A DNA stretch of 64,000 bases. Source: Ischnura elegans. Taxonomy: Eukaryota; Arthropoda; Insecta; Odonata; Coenagrionidae. Every line of letters starts with the position of its first letter. Position 1 is the stretch's first letter. Of the stretch, positions 49,401 through 61,400 are shown one piece after another. Location of the stretch: assembly GCF_921293095.1 (NCBI RefSeq), contig NC_060247.1:109387111-109451110 (forward strand), in the 5' to 3' direction. The translations under genes were made by a program, and so were the position numbers. The notes under the pieces were generated by a model. It was not told the origin of the DNA. It ran no database searches and was given only the letters and a program-made list of their open reading frames with translations.

Positions 49401-52400
49401 TGAAAAAGAAATTAAATAAAAAAGACTAAAAAACATATTTATGAACAGTATAGAATTAATTAGAAAGTATAAAATAAGCTTTTCATCACTAAGTGTAAAG
49501 CGTGGGTGCTGAATGGGGTAGTTTAAAGGAGTGTAAAAAAACCTGATAAGAGAGTTTTTATATTTAAACCTATTAACCTAATCAGCATTCAAGCTCTAAT
49601 TTACGAGTGATGAAATGCTTATTTTATACTTTTTAGTGAATTCTATTATGTTTTTGGAAAAAGTGTGTTTTATAATCTTCTTTACGTTCTACGTTTTAGT
49701 GGTTCATCGTGTAACAGATTAAACCAGAGCTTTTAAAGACAATATTGTCAAGAATTATAATTAAAGCTATCTTCTGCGATAATTTAAAACTCTTTTTCCA
49801 TATTTCAACGTTCCCAATATTTCCTAATTTCCATATGGAAAATTCAGTTAATTAGTAAGGGAACTATGGAAATAAATTTCAAATATATTATTATTCAATT
49901 TAGCATTGCCATCAGAAGCAAGCATGTGAAGTTTCATGTCGATCGGACATTGGGAAGGGGGATAAAAGATCAACAATAGGATTCCAGCGATGAAACAGAC
50001 AAACTGACGAAGCAAGTCTGGAAAAATCGTTTAAAAAAGACCGGATTTCAAAGTTCAACTATACCACTGGAATTATCAATTTTCTCCATTAAATCCAATT
50101 ACTTTTCTGTTCATCATGCCGATATTATAGTCTCCAAGATGATGAAGGTTCATGTGGGGGTAGTATTTGGACAACTGCAGTTTGAAGAAGAAAAAAATAC
50201 AACTTGTCGATATTTCTTTTCCATTTCGCTGTATTTAAGAATTTAAGCCTCTAGTATACTCGCAAAAGCATTGCTATTCTCTTAACGAAGTTTTCACCCA
50301 ATAGAGTTTCGAGGAGAAGAGCGAATTTCGCCTTATGGGAGGCCAGGTAGCAATGACTTTCATCATCAGTTGCAATAAGTGATTACAACGTTAATACATC
50401 ATGACTCTGGTTAAATTTTTTTATTGAAAATGGTTTAAGTGGAATTTCTCTTTTCATTTTCATCACATCTTCTTCATAAATTTATTTCTACAGTTGTATA
50501 CTCTGATTATATTTTTTTGCATTTAATTTGTGTTGATAATGCGTTACTATTTCCAAAAAACCATAAAAATCACGGAGCTTATTGTTTGAATCAGGTTTCT
50601 ATGATTTTTATTATTTCCGTTACCAAATGATTTTCCCCAATATTCATTTCTCACCACTTGAAAAATGCATCTTTATTTATTGGTTTTTCATTAATAAAAG
50701 TACTTCAATACTCTTTCCTGCGTTATTATGTTACTCATCAAACTTTCCGATTACCTTGCCAAGGCAACTAATAAGAAACTTACTTCTAATTTCAGGAGCT
50801 CAATTGACTCTCCTCAACCACTTCGCTGAGGATTCTGGTCTCAAGTTGATTGTAAGCCTTGGTTATGACCACAAAAAGCAACAAAGAAAGGCAAAAAAGA
50901 GAGCCAAAGGTCTGATGGAGTATAATGACGATGAGTCCGATATGGACTCGTGGGATACGAAGCAGGCTTTGGATATTATTCGCTTTGCAAACAGCAACAA
51001 CATGGATCTTGGATATCAACTAGGATACGGTAAATAAACATGTCTTGCAAAATTGACTGCTGTATCTGCCTTGTAATTGGATGTCATTGACAAGACAAAA
51101 TTCACTGCAGGTACTCAATGTGGGTACTAAATTCAGAGGGAGCATCACTCTCGTAAGACCGGTCTGTATCAATACTAATTACGGGTTTAAATATTAAATT
51201 ATATCCATTATATATTGAGGATATATATAGAATACACTCCAGTCAACATATTTCTGTATCTCAGATTTAAAAATTTTGCTCAATTTTTCCTCAGATATAA
51301 TTTTTTTATTTGATACACAGGCAAATGTTGAATAAGGTTAAATCAATCAACTGTGAGAACTTTAAGATGATTATTATAGTTTTGAACGATTAATTAGTCG
51401 CAATAAAAGACAGATTACGATCGGAGTGATGCGTTCTCCTAAATCCCTACTAAGGGGTCCCTGAAGAGGGAACTAAACAGTCTCAACTTCGCTCCAGTGA
51501 AGGTGTTTTATAATTGTTACCATTTAAATTTATTTTTTCTTGTCGCTTTAACAATAACGAAAGTTCTTGACGTCTTCAATTTTGAATATTTCGTTATTAA
51601 TGAAAAATTCAATTCGTCTGACCTTCCTTCTCTTTTCCCGCTTCGTGTTCCTTCGCGCACGACGAGTTCGAGTGACCTATTTCATTTTTTCACCCCGCGC
51701 CCGCCAGTCTCCAAGCGTTATTTTCTGTTCAGGCTCCCTTCTTCCATTTATTCCTACTCAAAATGTGTTCCCAATTTTAATCCTTTTTTCATCCCTCATC
51801 CATCTTGCACCATCCCCATCGTAATCTTTCCTCTTCTTCTCTCTCCACGCTAAGAATACAACCAATCTTTTTATATTTATTTGATAATACTCTTGAATAT
51901 TGATTAATTCATTGTTTTTAAAGTTTTATTTACATATTATTATTTGCTTTCTTTACCTTTACGAGTCCCTTTTAATTGGTATTGTTCTGTTTTTGGATTC
52001 CATTAAATAAATAAATATCAGTGATAACTTCAGGCTTGACTCTGTGAAACCTCTCCATTTTGTAAATAAAAGAATAAAACTTTGTAAGGTCCACTTGTGT
52101 ATTTAAATGGGCACGACCCAGGTTTCGTAACGTAGTCACCTGAACATGTAACTGCGTTACGAAACCTGGGTCGTGCCTATTTAAATATACAAGTGAACCT
52201 TACTTAGTTTTCTTCTTTTATTTACAACTAAATAAATATCGTATTTGATTTTTACAAAATATTCACCGTATGTTGTCTCACAAAAGAAATTATTTCATTT
52301 AGAAGCCTACTACCTTAACGGATCCAAGATTCCACTCTCGAAGGATAATAAACTGAGGTACGACACGGTGGATTTTGAAGGAGGCGAAATCGCTTCCGAT

Positions 52401-55400
52401 GCGGACATCGTCAAGAGAGAGGCCGAAAACGCCGGTTTAGGTCTTGGAATGGACCTCGTCCGACTGCGCAGTCTCATCGACGCGTACCCGTATTCAAGAG
52501 GTGCGCAGCTCTTCTCCCCTGGGATCTGTCTGCCGTCGGAAATTCTTCACGGCGATGAACACTCCGAGGATCCAACTTCTCAGAAAGGAAAGCACTTGCA
52601 ATCGTTTCTGCAAGCCTTCGTAGGAAGAGCGGACGACGCCCTCACAGCGGTGGTACTACATCCGTGAGTTACTCTATAATGCACTATTATCTTGTGTTTG
52701 ATAGCTAGCTTAATAGATAGATTTATTTAGTTGTTTATATGAATACTACCCCTGAAACTTAATACCTAATATATACTTTGGTTACTCTTGTGGGCCAAAG
52801 CAAGGGGAGTTTTCTGTGCATAAACCCCCGCCGAAATCATGGTAGCGCAACTAGTAGAACACCTGGCCGATAACCAGGGGTTATGGGTTTGGGTCCCAGT
52901 TAGGCTGCATTTTTACCCTCTGATTTCTGGCTTTTTTCCACGTACCACAGCACCGTTATCCTCGTCCTTTTTCCATTACGTGTTCCTATCCCTTTCTTTC
53001 CTTACCTCTGAATTTATTTGTATGTTTGCCCTTATGGCGCCGTGTGAATGTGAATGAAGTAGTATATCTTATATAAAACATACTTATACCTAATCTTATA
53101 TATAATATAACCAAATCAGGAGAAGTCATTTATAGCCTCGCATTTTTGAGATTAATTTACCATTCAGGGTTGCTAGTTAAAAGTTGAAAACAAAAAAATT
53201 GGTTTGTCGAGGACTGATCGAACCCATCAAGAGTTCGATATTTATTCTAAAATACTATCAAGTTAATATTTTTATATTATTAATGCAATAATGTCGAAGG
53301 AATTGGAACTGTTAATCGTGATTGGTAATCAATGTGAAGCAAGTCGTGCTCTGACAAAGAGCACATTAGATACTAACAATATTTTATCAGTTACTGCGAT
53401 ACTTTGATTGAATGGATTTGGTAGAATAAGTATGGCAGCCGTAAATTTGAGTGTCGGGTATGATTTCTCCACGTGCTTGCCGCTCTGATCCCCCTCTGAA
53501 GTTGTTTTCTTTGGGGAAAGATTCATGAAAATATGTATGCCGAATTTGCAACTCGAGAAAGTTTTCAGTGCTTTATAACGGATGTAGCTTTTGATATTGA
53601 TGACATTCACAGTGATGAGTTACAGGATTCGTAGTTTTTAACAGTTTATTGTCAAGAGAACATTTTCGTTATAAACTATTCTAGAGAACTTTTCTATCTT
53701 TCCGTGCACATTCAGGTATGAATATGATATGGATGCTGGGGATAAGGCGAAAGGCAAGAAGAATAAATCAGATGCAGTACCGCAAGGATCAGATGGATTA
53801 ATGAAAGTTCTCGGCCACTCCGTTGGACAGAAGCCGATATGTATAGGTAAGCAAACTGTCGACTCAAGAAGTTGTAATGAAGCAGAACTATTTAAGATTT
53901 TCAACTGAACGCATGATTCATTTTTTAAGTGGTTGGTATGTACCGAAATGTAGTCATCAAATTATCTCTGATTATCGTGGTGATTGTGTCACCTATCTAT
54001 TTTTCTGTGGTAGGAGTACCTTTTAAGGCATTTGGTGGTATAGTACTGTTAGTAGACTGGAGCATCTCCAGTGGAGATGTTTTGAGAAGGCGTAAGGTAA
54101 AATATGATCGTTCGTATAAAGTTCGAATAACTGAAGAACCAGCTGAATAGTTTCTCTGCTCGATTTTACATTTCTGACCTTAATGAGAATCAGGTGTAAA
54201 TTTTGACAAGATAACAGTTCATACAAGATGCTCTCATATCATGCAAAATTGCTGTAAAATGTAAAAAAGGAAGAAATAGTCGGGTCTGCCATTGAGGCCA
54301 ATGATACCATTGAATTACTAAGGGAAGAAAAACAATAATCATTGTCAAAGATGAGGTAATAAGTGCAATGCTTATCAAGAAGTACAGAGCTGGAAATTCA
54401 ATTGCAGGAGAGAGTTGGAAGAATAAAGTGGAATGCAAGGAGTCTCCCGAGGGCGTCAGTGACCTGGATGAGGCGCTGAAGTGGGCCCAGCATTTGGGGA
54501 AATCGGCTCAGATGGGCGCCAATGTGATTCTGCACTCCCCCAAAGCAGATGCTCTCCAGAATCCCGACACGGTGAGTTTGACCCACTATTTCATTCATCC
54601 TACATTGCGATACCAATTGCGATAAACAAGATGGGCAACAAAAAAAGCTACTTGTCAGGATTTACGTAAATAAAAAGGGACGATTAATGAAAAACAAATG
54701 GAGCAGTTTGGTAGAAACGGTTTGGTAAGATCAAGTTAAAATAAATATTCTTTAAGGATAAATTAAATTTTCGAGAAGTTACGTGAGCTCGTGTTCTTCC
54801 ATGGATGACTTTCGATTCGATTAATGATCGATTTCCAGGACAACATCGAAGTTCTGAAGGCTGCAGAAAAATAATTTAGATAATCATATGCGTACTCTGA
54901 TGTACAATCTCGAGTGGGTGTACTGCCGCTCTTCATACATCCCTCTCCGATGCCAGTTCCTTCTCCTCTGAATAGTTTTTCTTGCTCCCATTCCTTCATG
55001 ATTTGCTCAGGGCTATGGTCACTCGGTTTTTTTCGGGGTATTTTTCTTTCTATTTTCATCGTGATTCACGCGTAATTACCGTGTTTCATGGTATGGCCGA
55101 CTCACCATATTCTTATCCGGCACATTGTGTTCCACAGAATCGTTTTATCGCCTGTTATTCTGAAATCCCCCTCGTTTCTCACTTTATTCATCCATTGTAT
55201 TTCTTCAAGAACCAGCTTTCGAAGGCTTTTATTCTTTCTAGGTCATTTTTTTTAATGATGAGTCCCTCCAATTTATAGAAATCGGCTTCGAAGTTATTGT
55301 TTGGGTATTCAGAGTATCACCAGTCGAATGAATTAGCTTATATTAAAAAGAGGAAGTGGTGAAGGAAATGTTATTGGTGAAAAAAGCTGTATGCTGCACA

Positions 55401-58400
55401 TCAGATATACTCAGTGGTGGATCCTGAGAGGCGTTAGAGGGGCTATTCCCTCACCCCTAGGCATCAAATTTACTCTGTATAAAATGACAGTTTCGTTGGG
55501 AGGTTAACTCCAGGCTGCTGGGAGGTAACCTCCCAACCCCCAGGCCCTCACATAGCCCTCCCTTGTTCCTATTCGGGATCCGGCGATGATAAAAGACCTT
55601 TGATTGTAATTCTTAGAATGCTTTTCTTCGTTATGCGTAGCAATGGCCAGTTGAAAAAAATATTTAAGGGTGCATGCTATGTCTTGTAAGTGTTGAGGAA
55701 GATAAGAATTAATCAAGAAGGGGACTAAATCTGGACAATTTTTCATTTTTAAGAAACTTCAATGGAATCACCAGCTTGGGTTAAATTTATTTTAGTAAAT
55801 AATGCATGTTTATGTATCAATTAATACAATTTTTACCACAGCTTAATAGCTAAAGTTACTCTAAATGGAGCCATTGACTTGTTAATGTACTAATTTTCAT
55901 CTATAATTCATATACATTTTCTCTCTATTGGTTAGTCTTGATAAAATATATTAAAGTTAATTGGTTTCGTAACTCCGTATTTCATTTTCGTGCATGAATA
56001 TTTTAATTGATCTTTTTTTATATATTTTTTTCTGCGGATTATAGCAATACTGGGTGTCGCTGCTACATAAGAAGTTGGCTGGGGATACGGTGCTGGAGAC
56101 TGGTTCATCAGAGAAGAATGGTGTTGGAAGCAATTTCTACGCCCACTGCACTCCTCGCACCGAGTCATATCCAATGATAGTCGATTCGTTTCCCCATGGA
56201 TCCGTCACTCTGTATGCAGTGAACCCTACCAATGACTCCGTGCATGCTGTATTTCGAGGATTTTCCGAATATTCGAGCCTAAGTCCCGACGATGGAGACA
56301 TTGATCCAGTTGTTTACGAATATGTGTTGACTGAATACGTACCCAAGAGCTCTTCTAAAAATAAGTCAAGGTAAAAGATCACTTTTTGTCACAATTTCAC
56401 TTAAAAGCATAGTGGTGTATTATTTCTCCATACTCTATTACATTATTTCACCTGAGAATTAACGCTAGTTTTAGTGTCAATGTCTCACCTACTAGCCTTC
56501 TCTACTCAGTCAAATATATTTCTTATATATGGAAATACAGATTTTTAGATAAAAGAAGCCGAGAATGTTTCGAGAACTGTATAAAATCTCATGGTTTTGT
56601 TCCATATACTTGAATCCGAGTTCTCTTGCAATTGCAAAGTAATTTTATAGCCAAATGTCAACACTTAAACTATTAGAATTCACGGTCATCTCGTAACCCT
56701 AACTAGAATGTCGTTAGTATCGCATATTTACGAATACAGTAATTTTTACTCTGACGAAGCCCAGAATGCTTCGGAGATTTCACAGAACCGTATGGTTCGG
56801 GCCTTATACATTGAAGCAGAGTTTTTTTATTATTATAAGAACGTGCTTTCCTGAGCAAATTTTAAGCAATATAACTATTAAACGATTAAAGTTATGCTTG
56901 ATTCATGGTGCAGGATAAAATATGTGGAACAATACTTCGCCTGGATTGATAGGTTTTAGTTGCGCCTTGTTATTCCTCTACTTGGAACGCCATTATGTTA
57001 ACAGCTTGTAGTTTTCATTTCTCATGAATGGATTACCGGGCGAAAATTGCGTTGCATCCAGGGGCTATCAAGCAAAGCATTCTTATTATCACATAATCCT
57101 ATTCATAGGTGGATTTAGGGGGGGGGGCGGAATCCTCACGTGACCCCCTCAGGTGCTTAAAAAATAGGCAAATTTGTTATGCAATCATCTTTACGTTCGT
57201 TGTTTTTTGTGTATAATGGAGCCTCAGTCATTTAATTTCATATTAAAACAACGAGAATATTCCGTACAATAATTTTTGTATCTTGTTTTTAATCTCAAGT
57301 ATGACAAGATCGTTTACCTGTCGAACCCTTGTGTTCATCCCCCCTCCCCCAGAGAAAAAATCCTGAATCCACCCCTGATCCGATTTGCTTGTTGGATTTC
57401 CGACTCATGCGCACGCTTGCGCATCCTAAAATGCTCCCAGAACCGTGATCGCAATGTTTTACATGGGCCTATAGTAAATTTCTTGACGAAGCGTATTGTA
57501 TTCTATCCTCAGGGGGACACTGTTGAATGGGAGACTGCTCAAGATGGACGACAACGGAGATCTGCCATTCCTTGCTCCTAAGGAAATACCAATCAACCTT
57601 GGCGAGCGTAAAAAGTGTAGAATCGGAGAAAAAGGCAAAGGAAATACGGCAAAGAACAAGATTTCCCTGGATGAAGGTCGTCAGAAACGGAGGATAGCTA
57701 ACGGCAGGAATAAGGACAACTCAGTTGGGGAGGAGAAGAAAATTCCGTTGCACCTACCGGCTAAATCAGTAGCCTTTTGGGTTCTACCCCCCAGTACCGG
57801 AGTTAAGCCATGCCTTGAAAGAGTGTCCCGACTTGAATGGAAGGATTTCATTCCTGACGCTGGAACCAATAAAATCAAATTGCTTGAGCCTACCGTCAAG
57901 AAAAGTAAGGGTGGGAAAAATACGGGAAAAAGTGGAGTGGTTATGAGAAAAGACATTAAGAATCCGGTGGAAGCTCACGAATGCTCGATAATGCACAGGA
58001 GGCGGAGAGACCTTCCTCAGCTGACATTACCAAAACCGATTCTCGATATTCCAACTCCAGCTGTCCACATTCCACGCACGCCATTGCTCCAGAGGCTCAG
58101 GAGCCTTGCCGATAGGAGAGCGAAGCTGGGACTTCATAACCCAGAGTTTGACCTGTCGAAACTGAGGGCGAGATTGAGGAACCAGAGGACAAAAACGCCT
58201 TACATTCCTAAGGTCATCTCCTTTGGGTACGAGGAAGAGACAGAAGAACCGTCAACTGGAAATGCGTATGAATCGGGAGTAGCTTACCTGAGCGAAGAGA
58301 AACCCGCTTTCGACGATGGAGACGAATATCGGGAGACTGAAGTTGATGACACGATAGACAATTTTGGTGAAGATGGTAAGGATATAATACTACCTGAAGA

Positions 58401-61400
58401 GGTTGAAGAATTCGCTCCAGTTTCTTCAAGGATCAGACGAGAATCTGTGGAAGCAGAAAAAGCGCACCATTCCGGCTCCCTCCCGTTGGAGAACGAGGAG
58501 GCGAACGACTCTGGATTATATTTAGAAAATATCGACGAATACAATGTACCTTTTTCCATCGAGAAGTTAGAAAGTGAAAAAGAGGATATAACTAGCGAAC
58601 TCTTCGAAGCTGAGCTGCCTAAATCAGACGCCGACGTTGAAGAAGACGATGAAGCACTTTTGGCAATGGTGCAGCCGCAAAAGGATAATAGTTTACCAAA
58701 GTTTAATGGAGAGTCTGATGGAGAAGAGAATGACTTCGGTAGAGACTCAGTAATAGTAATAGAAGAAGCTAAAACTGCTGCCCCTGCCGGGGACGAAGTC
58801 GCGAATAACGGTTCAGATTCCACATCAAATGAAGAAGTGGCCAACTCAAGTCAGAATACGGAGGCTGGGGCACTAGAGGAAAGTGATTACGGCTACAGCA
58901 GACTGTACACTATGAATGATCCCATAGATGGCATTGAGGGCCAAGAAAACGACAAATTATTTGAAGAAGTGCAATATGATGAAGTAACAGCCGATGAAAC
59001 AGCAATTGATCCTTCATCTGAAGGAAATATTGAGAATCAAGAACACAACAATCCCACTGAAATAAATTACGAACTAATTGAGCAAGCATTATCCAATCCT
59101 GGAATACAGGGAAATATCAAGGGTCAAAACGGCGATAATACGTTGGAAGACGATCAGTACGGTTTTCTAACGGAAGAGGGAATCTTAACAGAACCTGTGT
59201 TGGAAGGAAAGACCAAAGATTTTGAAATGCAGGATTTTGCTCGTGACAATGGCGGGAATGACGAAATTAGCGATTCCGAAGGGGAGAACCCCACACCTGA
59301 AATACACGCCCTGAAAGGGAAAGAAGTGTCCGATAAATCCCGTGGCTCAGTCGCCGACAAAATAGCCGAGTTTTTATTCGGGATTTCTCCGTCAGAGAGC
59401 AGTACAGAGGAAAATAAAAAAGTGGCCGAGACTGAATTGATAAATTCTGGAGGTGGAACAAAAAGTTTGGTTGCGGAAATCCAATCAAATGCAGAAACCT
59501 TAGATGACCGCACTTACGAGGAAGTATACAGTCAGATACCAGCGGGAAATTTTGATTCGGAGTTGTCCTGGGTAGCCAATAAAAGAGATGCTGCGTCAAA
59601 AACTACAAGAAGAAGAAGGAGAAGGGATGTAAATGCAGAAGATAGCTCTCCCGACTCTGCCTCTTCCAGTATTATAGAGGAAAAAGGACTGCCCATTCAA
59701 ATAGGCGAAACATCCGAAAAGGTCGCTCCTGAAGTAGAGAATTTCGAGCAAAATCCAAATAGCGCGGAGAAAGCTACAGTTAACCAAAATGCTGGCGGTC
59801 TTAAGGATAACAGAGGAATCAAGAGCGAAGGAAATCCAAGTATCAAATCAGAGCCGTTCTCTCCATCTAAGACCTTCCCACCACAAGAAAAAGCGCCGGT
59901 GAAATTAGATATCTCATCAAGTTCCGCTGCCGAATCTCCTATGCCTCAAGTAGATAAAAGCGATGTAGTTATAAAAACGACAAAACCTTCGTCAGGAAGC
60001 ACTGCAAGTTTTATCTCCCCGCAAGATGCAATGGACGAAGAAAATGTTAGTATCTTCAAAAGCATTAAGGACGTTGTGCACGGAACCGAAGATGAGAAAC
60101 TTTATCGTCTATCAAGGGCGTCTGCGGAAGAAATAAGAACTCCCGCCGAAATAGCGAGGAGGCTACATCTTCCGGATCGCGTTGTATTCAATTTAGATCC
60201 GAGATCCCAGCAGCTTCAATCTGCTAAAGATAATGAGACTCTCAGCACCACTACCGAGGGAATAACGACCACGACTACTGCAGCACCAGCCGTGCCCAAT
60301 GATGTTGGTACCAAGGAAAGAGCCAATGTACCTTCAGAAGAGCCAAGCCATCCCGTCAATCCCATAACCCCCGAAAAGCCTCCCCTCCCCACTTTGCCTC
60401 CGGCACCAACACCTCCTCCAATTCCGGAATTGCCTAAATTGCCTACTGGACCTCCACCAAGTGTACCTCCAGTCCTGAGGTCGAGACCAACCTTGCCAAC
60501 ACTTCCACCAATCAGAAGACCAGCCTTACCCGCGATACCCCCAAGGCCAAGAGCTGATGCCCCTGAGAGACCTCAACTGGTTCCCGTCCCGAGGTCAAGG
60601 CCAACGTTGCCCACTCTGCCTCCAATCAAATTGCCTACTTTTCCAGCGGTACCTCCAAGACCAAGAGCTGATACACCAGAGAAATCTCAGCCGGTTCCCA
60701 TTCCGAGATCAAGGCCAACATTGCCCACTCTGCCTCCAATCAAAATGCCTACGTTACCAGCGGCACCACCGAGACCAAGAGCTGATACCCCGGAGAAAGC
60801 TCAACTTGCTCCCGTCCCAAGGTCAAGACCAACGTTGCCCACTCTACCAACCCTGCCTCCCCCAGCCCAAAGGCCTAGAATACCATCTCCTGGTAGGTCT
60901 TCAATCCTAAAGTCAGCTCCGCCTTTGCCCACCTTACCGCCAATCGTCAGGAATTTCACTAGACCTACACGGCCTACAGCTCCTCCGAAACAAAGGACGG
61001 CAGATGCCCCCACAAGGCCAACGCCTCCAATTGGGTTGAAGTCGAGGCCGCTCCTGCCTGCATTGCCGAGACCCACTTTAACTCCAACCCCAAATGCAAG
61101 AGCGTCAGATACACGTAAAATCCAGGCTCCGGGTGGGTTGGCAGTACTAAAATCAAGACCACCCCCGCCCACGTTGCCACCAATCGTATTACCGACCCTG
61201 CCCCCACTATCTCCAAAAGCGAGAAAGATCGAGGCGCGCACTAGACCAACACTGCTTCCAGTGGCGCCAGGTAGAACAATCCCCGCGAGGCCGTCGACCA
61301 TCCGGTCTCAATTGCCTCAAATACCTCCAGCCACAACTACGAAAGCCCCTACGACTACAACAGCAGCTACAACTACGACGACTACCTCGAATCCGGAGGT

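Larger units (their letters stand above)
48209..50795 (+). other. Intron 2 of the heparanase-like gene
   Basis: 2,587 bases, GT..AG. It holds a SINE relic on the minus strand (about 48800-48860), a GC-richer patch (49000-49290) and an inverted-repeat element (49450-49648). No additional phase-compatible exon is evident on the plus strand. Confidence 0.8.

Noticed and set aside
52839..53057. 72-codon open frame in intron 4
   Set aside because: Its start is the translated tRNA-like head of a SINE.
58284..58844. 186-codon minus-strand frame within the giant exon
   Set aside because: Antisense shadow of the acidic, Ser/Glu-rich coding region; the sense strand is the real frame.
60801..61301. 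166-codon minus-strand frame within the Pro-rich region
   Set aside because: Antisense of Pro/Arg repeats gives Gly/Val-rich translation; compositional shadow.
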